Shown here piece by piece: positions 9,005-18,348 of a stretch of 43,014 bases of DNA. Source of the DNA: Clostridiales bacterium (GTDB lineage: Bacteria > Bacillota > Clostridia > Oscillospirales > CAG-272); NCBI GenBank assembly GCA_019415985.1, contig DXYE01000010.1:949-43962 (forward strand). The letters are read 5' to 3'. Each line of letters opens with the position of its first letter. Within the stretch, counting starts at the first letter, position 1. A model generated the notes under the pieces. It worked only from the letters and a program-made list of their open reading frames with translations, searched no databases and had not been told where the DNA came from. Position numbers and translations under genes: made by a program.

Positions 9005-11131
9005 TCAACCGGATGCCTGCTGTTCGGCATCATGGAGCATTGAACGTAGTCTTCTCATGGTCGAGGTCTGTTCCAAATCGATCTTTTCTCCACGCGCACT
9101 TTCTGCCAGCACAGCCCGGATATGTGTCTCTCCGATCCGCAGTGTTTCCAGAATGCCTGTCTCCTGAAAAACCTCCAGAATGATGCGGAGCATCGGATAC
9201 GGAAGCGACAGCCGGCGTACCATTGCTATTTTATGATATTCGAAATCCTGCGGTTTCACGCTCCTCAAGTACATATAAACAGCTTTGAAATCTCTGCGCT
9301 GCGGGAGATCCGCCGGTTTTCCTCTGCCCTCACACAGCGCCCGATATGCCTCCTCGCCCTCTTCCAGCGCTTGATAAGCGTCCTCCGGAAAATCCATATC
9401 CCTGACCAGCATCTGAACCTGTCTGCGCCCCTGAAACTCATTGATGTCCAGCTGATAGACAATATCCGCGCATTCTCCCGCCTCCAACTCCATCTCAGCC
9501 CGGGGATGCCCGAAAAACATTGCCGTTACCGGCGCATGCCGGTCCCCTGCGAGTATTTTAGTATGCTTTCCACAGCTCACGGCTGTGATATCCAGCAGCG
9601 GCATATTCCGTATACAGAACAACGGCGCCGGATTTCCCGTTCCATATGGTTCCAGCCGAAAAAGCGCGTTCGCCGTATCCAGCGTGATATCTTCGATCGT
9701 CGTTTCACAGTCCACGAACATCTCCGGGATCAGGTCGTCACCGGTTAAATGTTCTTCGCAGTAAACCTGGATTCTTTGCCGGAATTCATCTACCTTCTCC
9801 CGGCGGACAGAAAGTCCCGCCGCCAGCTCATGTCCGCCGTATTTCTCAAGAATATCTCCGCAGGATGCCAGAGCCTCAACGAGATTCAGCCCCTTGATGC
9901 TGCGTCCCGAGCCTTTGCCGATACCATCCTCGCATCCTTCGAATGAAATCAGTATGGAAGGGAGATGATAACGCTCCGTAATACGCGAGGCCACGATACC
10001 GATGACACCGTGATGCCAGGTATCGTCCTCCAGTACCAAAATTTTCGGGCTGTGCGATGCCAGTTCTGCGTCGATCTGCGCATAAACCCTGTCGAGAATT
10101 TTATTTTCCTCGCTCTGTCTTTCTCGGTTGATCTCACATAGCTCCGCGGCGATCATACCGGCATGGGATGGAGAATCCGTGAGAAACAGTTCAACTGCCC
10201 GTGACGCTCGACTGATTCGTCCGGCTGCATTGATACGCGGTGCCATACCGAAGCTGATAGACGATGACGTGATTCTGCGCCGCCTACGGCCGTGCTCCCA
10301 TAAATTTGCCTCCTCAAGGAGCGCAGTAATACCCGGTTTTTCCGTATTTTGAATCAATGCCAGTCCCATATTTACCAACAAACGGTTTTCATCTGTCAGC
10401 GGCATGACATCCGCAACAGTACCAATTGCAGTCAGATCCGCATAGGCCAAGCACACAGCCCGAACAGCAGCCTGCTTATCCGCTGTTGACTGAAGCCCAT
10501 CTGTTTCCATACCGCAGATCAGCTTGAAAGCTACGCCGACGCCAGCCAGTTCCTTAAAGGGATATCCGTCATCGCTTCTTTTGGGATCGACGACAGCGCA
10601 GGCATTCGGCAGCTCCGCTCTGCATTCATGATGGTCGGTTATTATAATATCCATACCGAGCGCCTTGATTCCCTCAGCTTCTTCAATAGCCGTTACGCCC
10701 GTATCCACTGTCACAATCAAACGGACGCCCTGAGCGTGCAGCTTTTCAGCCGCCTCCAGATTCAGACCGTATCCCTCACCCACGCGGTTCGGTATATAGT
10801 AAACAACCTCTGCACCGCGCTCCTTCAAATACTGGTATAATATACTCACAGAGGTCACGCCGTCTACATCATAATCGCCATAGATCGCAATGGATTCTCC
10901 TGCTTCCAGCGCGTGCGTAAGGCGTGCCACCGCGCGGTCCATATCTTTCATCAAAAAAGGATCGTACAGCTTGCCATTTTCTTTTCTGAGAAATTTTTCC
11001 GCTTCGTATATATCGGAAAGTCCACGGTTGATCAGCAAACGTGCAAGGATCGGGGAAACATCAAGTTCTCGGGTTAGAAATTCCACCGCCCCGGCATCCT
11101 GTTCAGCAATTTTCCAATGCTTTCGACTCAT
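9005..11131 (-). CDS. recJ: Single-stranded-DNA-specific exonuclease RecJ
   Basis: A 708-residue DHH-family 5'-3' exonuclease acting in recombination and repair. Motif I DYDVDG is at residues 86-91, the DHH motif (ITDHHE) at 166-168, and a further family motif ELAGVGVAFKL follows. The DHHA1 part has GGHELAAGLSV, and an OB-fold and C-terminal extension bring it to the usual Firmicutes length. Its start overlaps the rseC-like stop (ATGA at 11128-11131). The broken phosphatase starts 39 nt after it, within the same run of genes. Confidence 0.95.
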   Translation of the reverse strand: MSRKHWKIAEQDAGAVEFLTRELDVSPILARLLINRGLSDIYEAEKFLRKENGKLYDPFLMKDMDRAVARLTHALEAGESIAIYGDYDVDGVTSVSILYQYLKERGAEVVYYIPNRVGEGYGLNLEAAEKLHAQGVRLIVTVDTGVTAIEEAEGIKALGMDIIITDHHECRAELPNACAVVDPKRSDDGYPFKELAGVGVAFKLICGMETDGLQSTADKQAAVRAVCLAYADLTAIGTVADVMPLTDENRLLVNMGLALIQNTEKPGITALLEEANLWEHGRRRRRITSSSISFGMAPRINAAGRISRASRAVELFLTDSPSHAGMIAAELCEINRERQSEENKILDRVYAQIDAELASHSPKILVLEDDTWHHGVIGIVASRITERYHLPSILISFEGCEDGIGKGSGRSIKGLNLVEALASCGDILEKYGGHELAAGLSVRREKVDEFRQRIQVYCEEHLTGDDLIPEMFVDCETTIEDITLDTANALFRLEPYGTGNPAPLFCIRNMPLLDITAVSCGKHTKILAGDRHAPVTAMFFGHPRAEMELEAGECADIVYQLDINEFQGRRQVQMLVRDMDFPEDAYQALEEGEEAYRALCEGRGKPADLPQRRDFKAVYMYLRSVKPQDFEYHKIAMVRRLSLPYPMLRIILEVFQETGILETLRIGETHIRAVLAESARGEKIDLEQTSTMRRLRSMLHDAEQQASG

Positions 11132-11556
11132 GATTTAAGATTTCCTTCTGTTTTTATTTGCCATATTACATAACGCAGCCCCTTTGCCTTTCTTTCCAAA
11201 AACAGGCGCAGAAACATCAGGTAAACAACAGCAGCCGCTGCAATGCAAGCGACCGAGAGCCATACGGTCTGCCATAGGTACTGAGTGATATAATAAAGAA
11301 TCAGAAAGAGCGGAAAGGGTACTGCAAAGACAGCAGCGGCATAACCAAGAACGCATCGCGTGGGGGAAGCGACACTGACCAGATCTCCGACATGCGCTCC
11401 TGCCCGGTTTTCAGCCTCCAGCAGCATAACGGCACAGCCATGCCCCATTCCCATGCAGCAGCCGCTTTTCGAGCAGCCTGCGCACGCTGATTGTCTGTGA
11501 ACCTCTACAACAGCAAGACCATCCCTGATTTCCCTTATAATTCCAATCTGCTCCAT
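11128..11556 (-). CDS. RseC/MucC-like membrane protein with Cys cluster
   Basis: A 142-residue protein of the SoxR-reducing-system RseC family. The cytosolic N-terminal half contains a cysteine cluster, CAGCSKSGCCMGMGHGC, that could hold iron-sulfur or zinc. Two membrane segments follow at about residues 64-85 and 92-113, and the tail is basic. The ATG at 11556 has GAGGGG 6 nt upstream; the frame stays open to 11640 without a comparable site. In anaerobes such proteins often accompany Rnf or other redox modules, but no Rnf gene is seen here. It is coupled to recJ by a 4-nt overlap. The function of clostridial members is not established. Confidence 0.75.
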   Translation of the reverse strand: MEQIGIIREIRDGLAVVEVHRQSACAGCSKSGCCMGMGHGCAVMLLEAENRAGAHVGDLVSVASPTRCVLGYAAAVFAVPFPLFLILYYITQYLWQTVWLSVACIAAAAVVYLMFLRLFLERKAKGLRYVIWQIKTEGNLKS

Positions 11557-11687
11557 ACACATCCCCTCGCCACCCCCGACCAAAGGGTAACTCATCACAG
11601 CATCCACCCCGGTTTGTTTCCCAAAAAATCCGATTTTCAAAAGGTCGGCCGCAGCCGGCTATAAGGACGCGGCGCTTACCTTCGGGT

Positions 11688-13313
11688 TTATTCATGATCC
11701 AACGGACAAAAGCGTTTCATTATGCGCAACGCACAGCGAATGCCGTCAACCGCCGCACTGGTAATTCCGCCGGCATAGCCAGCGCCTTCTCCGCAGGGAT
11801 AGACCAGAGACTGCGTCGGTGAAACGCCGCTTTCCGTATCTCTTACAATCCTCAACGGCGCAGACGTCCTTGTTTCAACGCCCGTCAGCAAAGCGTCCGG
11901 TATGGCAAAGCCCGGCAATTTCCGGTCAAACCGGCGGATGCCTGCCGCGAGCGTTGCCGTTACATACGGAGGAAGCACCGACGACAGCCTGCACATGCGT
12001 ACACGTCCACCCCAGTATGACGGTTCCACCCGGGCCTTTGAATTTTCAGAATCGTTGTCCAGAAAAGATCCGACCGATTCACAGGGCGCGGAATAATCCC
12101 TTCCGCCGGCACGGAAAGCAGCCTCCTCCAGACGCCGCTGAAACCTCATGGCCCCCTCCGGTGTCCCGCCGTAGTCTGCAGGACGGACCGACACGGCGAG
12201 TGCTGCGTTGGCATTGGGACCGTTTCTTGCATGGCAGCTCATCCCGTTCGTGACAACGCCGCCCGGCTCCGAAGCTGCTGCGACAACCTCACCTCCGGGA
12301 CACATACAGAAGGAATAAACGCCGATACCGCCCACATGAGCGGAAAGCGTGTATTCAGCCGGCGGCAGTCTCGGATCGCCAGCCGCCTCTGCATACAGCG
12401 CCCTATCGATATCCGTCTGCAAATGTTCAATGCGAACGCCGACAGAAAACGGCTTTGGTTCCACTTTCAGTCCTCTCCGCATCAGCATACGGTAGGTATC
12501 TCTCGCGCTGTGCCCGGTTGCCAGTACAAGCGCTCCGCACGGGATGTCCTCTTTGCCTGTTTTACACGTCACGCTGCTGCCGTCCGATGAAAAATCATCC
12601 AGACGCGTGCGGTAGCGAAACGTACAGCCCCGTTCCCTCAGGTATTTTTCAATATTCTGTACAACCGCGCACAGCTTGTCCGTGCCCACATGCGGTTTTG
12701 CATGAATCAAGATATCCTTCGGCGCGCCAAAATCGACCAAGCGGCGTAGCACATAGGCACATAGGGGATCATTGACTCGGGTCAGCAGTTTTCCGTCCGA
12801 AAAGGTACCGGCGCCGCCTGCTCCGAACTGCACACTGCAATCCGGATCCAATAAGCGTGTCTCATAAAAACGTCTGACAGAAGTAACCCGATCTTCTATA
12901 TCCCCTCCACGTTCGAGGATCACCGGACGATAGCCGTTTTCTGCAAGTATCATTGCACAGAACATTCCGCACGGTCCAAAACCTGCAATTACAGGTCTCC
13001 CACTCAAAGGCTCGTTCCCGTACGCAAGCGGCAGTACAGGCTCCGCATAGAGGGAGATGTCGCGGTGTGACAGCGCCCGTGCAACTTCCGTGGCGCCAAC
13101 ATCAAGATCCGCAAGCACGGTATAAACAAACATCACGCGCGGCGCATGGCGCGCGTCTACCGAGCGTCGAACCACATGCAAAACCTCCGGCCTTGCGCCG
13201 CACATCTTTTTCAGTATATCAGATGCCGACTGAAGCGCGTCCGATTCCGCAGCCGTATACGGCAGTGTAATATTCCGCATCAAAAAACGCACGCTCTCTT
13301 TTTTAGGCTGCAT
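11688..13313 (-). CDS. FAD-dependent dehydrogenase (COG2509-type)
   Basis: A 541-residue flavoprotein with the dinucleotide-binding signature AGFGPCGMFCA at residues 110-120, a following VILERGG strand end, and family blocks CSVQFGAGGAGTFSDGKL and LVLATGHSARDTY. The last blocks include PCGEGAGYAGGITSAAVDG, closing the FAD site. A small N-terminal domain of about 100 residues precedes the FAD fold, as is usual in this group. Its substrate is unknown. AGGAGG lies 7-8 nt upstream of the ATG at 13313; the longer frame to 13373 has no such site. It is the first gene of the run that continues with the RseC-like gene and recJ. Confidence 0.82.
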   Translation of the reverse strand: MQPKKESVRFLMRNITLPYTAAESDALQSASDILKKMCGARPEVLHVVRRSVDARHAPRVMFVYTVLADLDVGATEVARALSHRDISLYAEPVLPLAYGNEPLSGRPVIAGFGPCGMFCAMILAENGYRPVILERGGDIEDRVTSVRRFYETRLLDPDCSVQFGAGGAGTFSDGKLLTRVNDPLCAYVLRRLVDFGAPKDILIHAKPHVGTDKLCAVVQNIEKYLRERGCTFRYRTRLDDFSSDGSSVTCKTGKEDIPCGALVLATGHSARDTYRMLMRRGLKVEPKPFSVGVRIEHLQTDIDRALYAEAAGDPRLPPAEYTLSAHVGGIGVYSFCMCPGGEVVAAASEPGGVVTNGMSCHARNGPNANAALAVSVRPADYGGTPEGAMRFQRRLEEAAFRAGGRDYSAPCESVGSFLDNDSENSKARVEPSYWGGRVRMCRLSSVLPPYVTATLAAGIRRFDRKLPGFAIPDALLTGVETRTSAPLRIVRDTESGVSPTQSLVYPCGEGAGYAGGITSAAVDGIRCALRIMKRFCPLDHE

Positions 13314-13407
13314 ACCATCCCCTCCTTCCCTGTTTTTACCGCCGCAATACAACACTGGAAACGCACACGGCAAGGATCGAAATATAATGATGCAGATAAA
13401 TGGCCCG

Positions 13408-13432
13408 CAGGCCGCCTTCCCGGCGGCCTGCC
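13408..13432. terminator. Strong GC-rich hairpin between cdaR and the flavoprotein gene
   Basis: GCAGGCCGCC (13408-13417) pairs perfectly with GGCGGCCTGC (13423-13432) around a 5-nt loop. No clean U-tract follows on the minus strand. It lies about 105 nt beyond the cdaR stop and 95 nt before the flavoprotein start, so it probably separates two transcripts. Confidence 0.5.
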
Positions 13433-13537
13433 TTTCTGTGCGTGCTTACAACTTTTGCCTTATAGAATTGACCATTTTATAATTTATTCAACAAGCGCCT
13501 GATTCCTGCGTGACAACGCGCAGGCCTGGCGGCTTCA

Positions 13538-14806
13538 TCATCCGCTGATGCTGACCGGTACTACATAGGAGCCGATCGGATACAGCTCGGATGAATTACC
13601 CTCCTTTACAAGTGCTGTCGCGGTCGCATATACGTTCCCCGTAACCTGAGTCATATTTTGCATATCCACGACCAGATAAACATCCTCCGCTGTAATTTCA
13701 TACAATTTATTAACCTCGCCGCGCAGTTGAACCTGTATAGCTTCCGCAAGAATGTCAACGGTTTTGCCGCTCGGGACGTTCTCCGCACGAATATCCGTTA
13801 CCTCTATCGTCCGCTGCGCATAATCGGAGGCGTGATTGATGGTCACCGCAACTCTTTCATAGGCCTCCAGCACTTCGATGCCTTCCGGCAGTGTCAAATT
13901 ATAGTAATATACCCCGTCCCCATGGATCTGCGTTTCGTCAATGGTCGCCACCAGAATTTCCGTCATTTGATCCAACTGTTCCTTGGTGCCTCTTACAGGG
14001 ATCACCTCCGGATTTATTTTCACGGACACCGTATCATCGTTGTAGTAACCGTGTACATATGCGACGCTCAGCGGTATATCCTTTTCAAGATACACAACAA
14101 TCTTTACTGTGACATTGGTCACATCTGTCGTCAAATAGTTGCTCTTCACTTCCTTGCCGATGCCGTCCACAAGCGCTACCTTGCCGGAATTAACAGACGA
14201 GCCGGTTATCGGCCCCGGACTGATGACCACGCGCGCAGCCTCTATCAGCTCCAGCTCTGTTTCCGGCCCGGTTACCGTTACCGTATCCACGCTCGGCTGT
14301 ATATCCAGTATATAATTCTCCGGATACGAGGAACCCTCAAGTTCGACGCGTACAGGAATCTGCTTTGACGTACGGCGATCCATATAAACAGAAATTTCCT
14401 TGGGATAATAATCAACAATCACTGTTCCGCTCGGCGGTTCCAAAACGACGCCGTAAGATGCACGGCCCGCAGCGCTCACGTTTGAAACATCCACACAGGC
14501 CTCAATCTCTTCCGCCTTCAAAGCATTCAGGATAGTTTTTCGCCCCTTCAGCGTCACCTCAATTACGTTTCCGGTTCCTGAAATTGCTGAATAGTCAGAA
14601 TTAGAGCTTTCCCCGCTCCCCATTTTCAGTTCAACAGGCACAGAGGAAAAGGTTTCTTCGTATATCGGGCTGTCCACACTCATCACATAAAACCATATAC
14701 ATACAGACGCCAGAGCGCAGATGACCAGTGCAATGATATTGCTGCGATTGGTTTTCTGCGTGTTGACATATGAGACGGTTTCCTCAACCGTATTTTTTTT
14801 ATGCAT
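13538..14806 (-). CDS. cdaR: YbbR-domain regulator of diadenylate cyclase
   Basis: A 422-residue protein with one N-terminal membrane anchor (about residues 23-44, IIALVICALASVCIWFYVM) and an extracytoplasmic region of tandem YbbR-like beta domains. These show the recurrent pattern P-V-x-V followed by a glycine- or proline-rich turn. In Firmicutes CdaR binds and modulates the membrane diadenylate cyclase CdaA. The gene follows cdaA by 91 nt on the same strand. GGGGAG lies 7 nt upstream of the ATG. Confidence 0.88.
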   Translation of the reverse strand: MHKKNTVEETVSYVNTQKTNRSNIIALVICALASVCIWFYVMSVDSPIYEETFSSVPVELKMGSGESSNSDYSAISGTGNVIEVTLKGRKTILNALKAEEIEACVDVSNVSAAGRASYGVVLEPPSGTVIVDYYPKEISVYMDRRTSKQIPVRVELEGSSYPENYILDIQPSVDTVTVTGPETELELIEAARVVISPGPITGSSVNSGKVALVDGIGKEVKSNYLTTDVTNVTVKIVVYLEKDIPLSVAYVHGYYNDDTVSVKINPEVIPVRGTKEQLDQMTEILVATIDETQIHGDGVYYYNLTLPEGIEVLEAYERVAVTINHASDYAQRTIEVTDIRAENVPSGKTVDILAEAIQVQLRGEVNKLYEITAEDVYLVVDMQNMTQVTGNVYATATALVKEGNSSELYPIGSYVVPVSISG

Positions 14807-14897
14807 TCCGCGTCTCCCCTTTCAAACGACATACAAAGCCCTGCCGGCCCGAACCTCTTCTCTGCTTTCAACCGCATAACGATTCAAAGAAAACATC

Positions 14898-15749
14898 TCA
14901 GCGTTTCATTCGGCTTTTCAGCCTGCTGTATATGTTTTCGCGGAGAAGCAGGCGCTCCAGCTCCGCGCAGAGAGAGTTTTTGTCATAGCCGCGAACCAAA
15001 TGGCCCTCCAGCGCAATGGAAATCGTTCCTGTTTCCTCTGATACAACCAGCACGACAGCATCACTGTTTTCACTCATTCCGATTGCCGCACGGTGCCGGG
15101 TGCCTAAATCCTTGATGATATCCTCATTGAGAGACAGCGGCAGAAAGCATCCAGCCGCGTGAATACGGCCGCCTGAGATGACTACAGCTCCGTCATGCAT
15201 CGGCGCTTTGTTGAAAAATATATTTTTGAGCAGAAAAGAACTGACATCCGCGTTCAGGACCGTACCCGTTTTCGAAATGTCTCCAAGCTTTGTTGTACGC
15301 TCAAAAACGATCAGCGCACCGGTCTGACTTGCCGATAGATCCGCCGCGGCATCTGTCACCTCCCTTATGACGCTGAGGGTCACTGAAGAATTTTTCTGGC
15401 CGCCTATATTTTTGAAATTCTTGAGCGGTTCTCCGCCGATTTTTTCAAGCGCCGACCGCAACTCTGGCTGGAAAAGGACAATCAGCGCGATGATGCCCAC
15501 CTGGAAAATATTCTGAAGCAGGAATCGTATGACATGCATGTCGAACACATCGCTCAAAATCATCATGACAAACAGCAAAACCATACCGAGAGCCAGCTTG
15601 CCCGCACGCCGCTCCCGTATAAAGCGGTATATGTAAAACAAAATGATTGTAACGAATATCATATCGAGGATATCCGTAATCCCGATAGACGTCAGCTGAT
15701 TCTCCACATATCTCCATTCCGTCACAACCCATTCCCAAAACGTGCCCAT
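14898..15749 (-). CDS. cdaA: Membrane diadenylate cyclase
   Basis: This 283-residue enzyme condenses two ATP into c-di-AMP. Three membrane helices lie in the first 95 residues, and the cytosolic DAC domain follows with both catalytic motifs: DGA at residues 186-188 (MHDGAVVISGGR) and RHR at 218-220 (GTRHRAAIGMSE). The dimer-active DAC surface residues appear intact. The start ATG has only a weak G-rich site (GGGGG). It is the first gene of the cdaA-cdaR transcript, served by the promoter at 15934-15962. Confidence 0.95.
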   Translation of the reverse strand: MGTFWEWVVTEWRYVENQLTSIGITDILDMIFVTIILFYIYRFIRERRAGKLALGMVLLFVMMILSDVFDMHVIRFLLQNIFQVGIIALIVLFQPELRSALEKIGGEPLKNFKNIGGQKNSSVTLSVIREVTDAAADLSASQTGALIVFERTTKLGDISKTGTVLNADVSSFLLKNIFFNKAPMHDGAVVISGGRIHAAGCFLPLSLNEDIIKDLGTRHRAAIGMSENSDAVVLVVSEETGTISIALEGHLVRGYDKNSLCAELERLLLRENIYSRLKSRMKR

Positions 15750-15933
15750 GCTTTACGGCCCCCATATCGTTTTCACTTTAGCATTCTGCTCGATACATTC
15801 ATAAACAAATCGTATGCCTGTTCGCTGCATTCGTCTTTCAGATACGTTTTCTACGTTTTTATATTTATACCTGCCGACCTGGATTTGCTGTTGACAGAGT
15901 ATTATTGTTGAAGGTCCTCTTTCTATCTTTATT

Positions 15934-15962
15934 ATTTTACCACACTTATCATGCAATTTCAA
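15934..15962 (-). promoter_or_regulatory. Sigma-A promoter for cdaA-cdaR
   Basis: On the minus strand TTGAAA (15957-15962) and TAAAAT (15934-15939) are 17 nt apart in AT-rich DNA. The leader to the cdaA ATG would be about 180 nt. Confidence 0.6.
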
Positions 15963-16011
15963 ATGCTTTTACATATTTTTTTCCTGTTTACCCGCAGTAT
16001 ATTTTAAAATT

Positions 16012-16041
16012 ATTGTGAACGTTTTGTCTCGTGTTCACAAT
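16012..16041. promoter_or_regulatory. Spaced Rex-like palindrome in the divergent region
   Basis: ATTGTGAAC (16012-16020) and GTTCACAAT (16033-16041) are perfect 9-bp inverted arms with a 12-nt centre. TTGTGA and TCACAA are the half-sites of the NADH-sensing repressor Rex, which normally stand 6 nt apart; here they are 16 nt apart, one helical turn more. The site lies between cdaA and the 2-oxoacid oxidoreductase cluster, about 100 nt before the latter. The regulator is inferred. Confidence 0.45.
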
Positions 16042-16136
16042 TAGTTTCCCTTTATGTTATATTTCTGCCTTATATTTTCTTTTTCGACGTGGTAAAATAT
16101 ATTTTATAAATATAATTTCAGGAGGCTTAAATCGTT

Positions 16137-16859
16137 TTGGAAACATCTTACAGATTTCCCATGCCGCAAAGCAATCTGCTCCTGATTGTGGGACACTACG
16201 GATGCGGAAAAACCAATGTGGCGGTCAATCTGGCGATGCAGCTCGCAGACAGCGGCATTCAAGTTACGCTTGCGGATCTGGATATTGTCAATCCCTATTT
16301 CCGTGCCGCAGACAATGCGGAAGAACTCCGTGCCAGGGGTATCAATGTCATTGTACCGGAATATGCGAACTCCAATGTCGACATTCCCTCGGTTCCTCCT
16401 GAAATTCAGTCCATTTTTATTTCCCTCCGCGGGGGTGCATCCGGCGTCTCCATTTTGGATATCGGAGGAGACGACGCGGGCGCAACGGCTCTCGGTTTCT
16501 ACCGGCCTTTGATAGGAGATCTCCCCTATGAGATGTACTGCGTGCTCAACTGTTACCGACCTCTGATCGAAAAACCGGAGGACGCAGTGGAAATGCTTCG
16601 AGATATCGAGGCCTCTTCCCGACTTCGTTGTACAGGCCTTGTCAACAATTCCAATCTCGGAGAAGCAACGGATGCTCAATGCATCACTGCCTCCTTCGCC
16701 TACGCAGACGCTGTGGCGGCAAAAGCCGGCATACCGCTGGCAGCAGATACGGCCGCCGCAGACTATTTATCCCGCGAGGAAATTGAGCTGTTGGCAGATA
16801 GCCGGAGGCTTTTCCTCATGCGCAACATTACCAAAAACATTTATGATAGGAGGTCATAA
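16137..16859 (+). CDS. MinD/ParA-like P-loop ATPase linked to the oxidoreductase cluster
   Basis: A 240-residue SIMIBI-class ATPase. The P-loop is GHYGCGKTN (about residues 19-27), followed by LADLDIVNPYF (switch region) and ILDIGGDDAGA (Walker B). In MinD/ParA proteins the deviant Walker A begins with a signature lysine (KGGxGKT); here that position is histidine. The start is a TTG at 16137 with CAGGAGG 11 nt upstream; an ATG at 16161 is an alternative. It lies 6 nt before the ferredoxin-like subunit, so it is in the same operon. A role in assembly or regulation of the oxidoreductase is plausible but unproved. Confidence 0.78.
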   Translation: METSYRFPMPQSNLLLIVGHYGCGKTNVAVNLAMQLADSGIQVTLADLDIVNPYFRAADNAEELRARGINVIVPEYANSNVDIPSVPPEIQSIFISLRGGASGVSILDIGGDDAGATALGFYRPLIGDLPYEMYCVLNCYRPLIEKPEDAVEMLRDIEASSRLRCTGLVNNSNLGEATDAQCITASFAYADAVAAKAGIPLAADTAAADYLSREEIELLADSRRLFLMRNITKNIYDRRS

Positions 16860-16865
16860 GGTGTT

Positions 16866-17075
16866 ATGAATAAAGTCATATTTCAAATCGATCTCTGCAA
16901 GGGCTGCGGACTATGTGTTACAGCATGTCCGAAAAAAATCATTACGCTTGCAAATCATACGTTAAATGCAAAGGGCTATCATCCCGCACAGGTTACGGAC
17001 ATGGAAAGCTGCATCGGCTGTGCCATGTGCGCTACAATGTGTCCCGATGTTGTTATCCGTGTAGAAAAAGAATAA
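16866..17075 (+). CDS. 2-oxoacid:ferredoxin oxidoreductase, delta (ferredoxin-like) subunit
   Basis: A 69-residue protein with two [4Fe-4S] motifs, CKGCGLCVTACP near the start and CIGCAMCATMCP near the end. It carries electrons between the thiamine-diphosphate site of the oxidoreductase and free ferredoxin. Size and position ahead of the alpha subunit match KorD/VorD-type subunits. AGGAGG lies 11 nt upstream of the ATG, inside the end of the preceding ATPase gene. A 120-nt gap follows. Confidence 0.88.
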   Translation: MNKVIFQIDLCKGCGLCVTACPKKIITLANHTLNAKGYHPAQVTDMESCIGCAMCATMCPDVVIRVEKE

Positions 17076-17195
17076 ATCGGCAGCCGCGCCCTCCCCGTTC
17101 GGGCGGCGTCGTTTCAGAACATTTCGGGGAAGAAAGGAGCCTTTTCCCGCATTTCGGTTTCTTCTGCCGAAGGTTACGGGAAATAGACAACTATT

Positions 17196-18254
17196 ATGGC
17201 AAAAGTGTTAATGAAGGGAAATGAAGCCATTGCGGAAGCGGCAATCCGTAGCGGCTGCAGACATTATTTTGGCTATCCTATCACGCCGCAAACTGAAATT
17301 GCTGAATATATGGCAAAGCGTATGCCGAAGGTCGGCGGGCTATGTCTTCAGGCGGAAAGCGAAATATCCGCCATCAATATGGTTATGGGGGCAGCGGCAT
17401 CCGGTGTCCGTGTCATGACCTCTTCCTCCTCGCCCGGCATCAGCCTTAAAAGCGAAGGAATCAGTTACATAGCAGGCTGTGACCTCCCCTGTCTGATTCT
17501 CAATGTACAGCGAGGCGGTCCTGGGCTCGGCGGTATTCAGCCGGCGCAGTCGGACTATAATCAGGCAACAAAAGCCAATGGCCACGGTGATATGCATCTC
17601 ATTGTTCTCGCGCCTTCCTCCATCCAAGAGATGGCCGATATGACCGGCAAGGCTTTCCTTTTAGGAGATCAGTATCGGATGCCTGTTATGATTCTGGCTG
17701 ACGGCGCGCTCGGTCAGATGATGGAGCCAGTCGATTTCGACAGCATTCCGGCGGCAGAACTTCCCGAAAAGCCGTGGGCAGCCTGCGGTCATGGCGGCAA
17801 ACGGAAAAAGAACATCATAAATTCTCTTTATATTCAGCCGGACGCTCTGGAAGACTCCATACGTGAACGCGTCAAGCGTTACGAGCTGGTTGAAGAAAAC
17901 GAAGTGATGTATGAAAACTACCTGGCGGACGATGCCGAGCTTGTCATCGTTTCGTACGGCATTACCTCCCGCATCTGCAAAACAGCGATCAACAATGCAC
18001 GCGCTATGGGTCTGAAGGTTGGTATGCTGCGCCCCATCACACTGTGGCCGTATCCCAAAAAAGCTCTGCGCAAGCTCGCGAATATAGCAAAAAGCTTCCT
18101 CGTTGTCGAGCTTAACTTAGGACAAATGGTGGACGACGTGAAAGTCGCTATCGAATGTAAAAAGCCGGTATCCTTCTTCGGTCGTACAGGCGGCATGATT
18201 CCATCGGCTGAGGATGTCCTCGCTGAGATTGTAAAACTTTCGAAAGAGAAATAA
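17196..18254 (+). CDS. vorB: 2-oxoacid:ferredoxin oxidoreductase, alpha subunit (VorB/KorA type)
   Basis: This 352-residue subunit of the pyruvate:ferredoxin oxidoreductase superfamily should, with the TPP-binding beta subunit, oxidatively decarboxylate a 2-oxoacid to acyl-CoA, reducing ferredoxin. Seen motifs are GNEAIAEAAIRSGCRHYFGYPITPQTEI at residues 8-35 (given here for position; key part GYPITPQ), SSSSPGISLKSEG and RGGPGLGGIQPAQSDY. The domain II part begins around residue 230. Branched-chain 2-oxoacids or 2-oxoglutarate are the likely substrates; sequence alone does not decide. The Shine-Dalgarno site is weak despite a clear family N-terminus. Confidence 0.9.
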   Translation: MAKVLMKGNEAIAEAAIRSGCRHYFGYPITPQTEIAEYMAKRMPKVGGLCLQAESEISAINMVMGAAASGVRVMTSSSSPGISLKSEGISYIAGCDLPCLILNVQRGGPGLGGIQPAQSDYNQATKANGHGDMHLIVLAPSSIQEMADMTGKAFLLGDQYRMPVMILADGALGQMMEPVDFDSIPAAELPEKPWAACGHGGKRKKNIINSLYIQPDALEDSIRERVKRYELVEENEVMYENYLADDAELVIVSYGITSRICKTAINNARAMGLKVGMLRPITLWPYPKKALRKLANIAKSFLVVELNLGQMVDDVKVAIECKKPVSFFGRTGGMIPSAEDVLAEIVKLSKEK

Positions 18255-18303
18255 GTTTGGATGAGATAACTCTCACGCCACGTTTTGTGAATGCCTTGCA
18301 AAA

Positions 18304-18328
18304 ACTGATTTTACACAGTAAAATCAGT
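18304..18328. other. Perfect 11-bp hairpin between alpha and beta subunit genes
   Basis: ACTGATTTTAC (18304-18314) and GTAAAATCAGT (18318-18328) pair completely around a 3-nt loop. On the plus strand no U-tract follows; on the minus strand TTTTT follows, but no minus gene needs it. It is more likely an mRNA processing or stability element inside the operon. Confidence 0.55.
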
Positions 18329-18348
18329 CCCAATCCCACATGAAAGGA

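Noticed and set aside
16104..16679. 191-codon minus-strand open frame opposite the MinD-like gene
   Set aside because: The plus strand has clear P-loop and Walker B motifs and a ribosome site; the minus frame has none.
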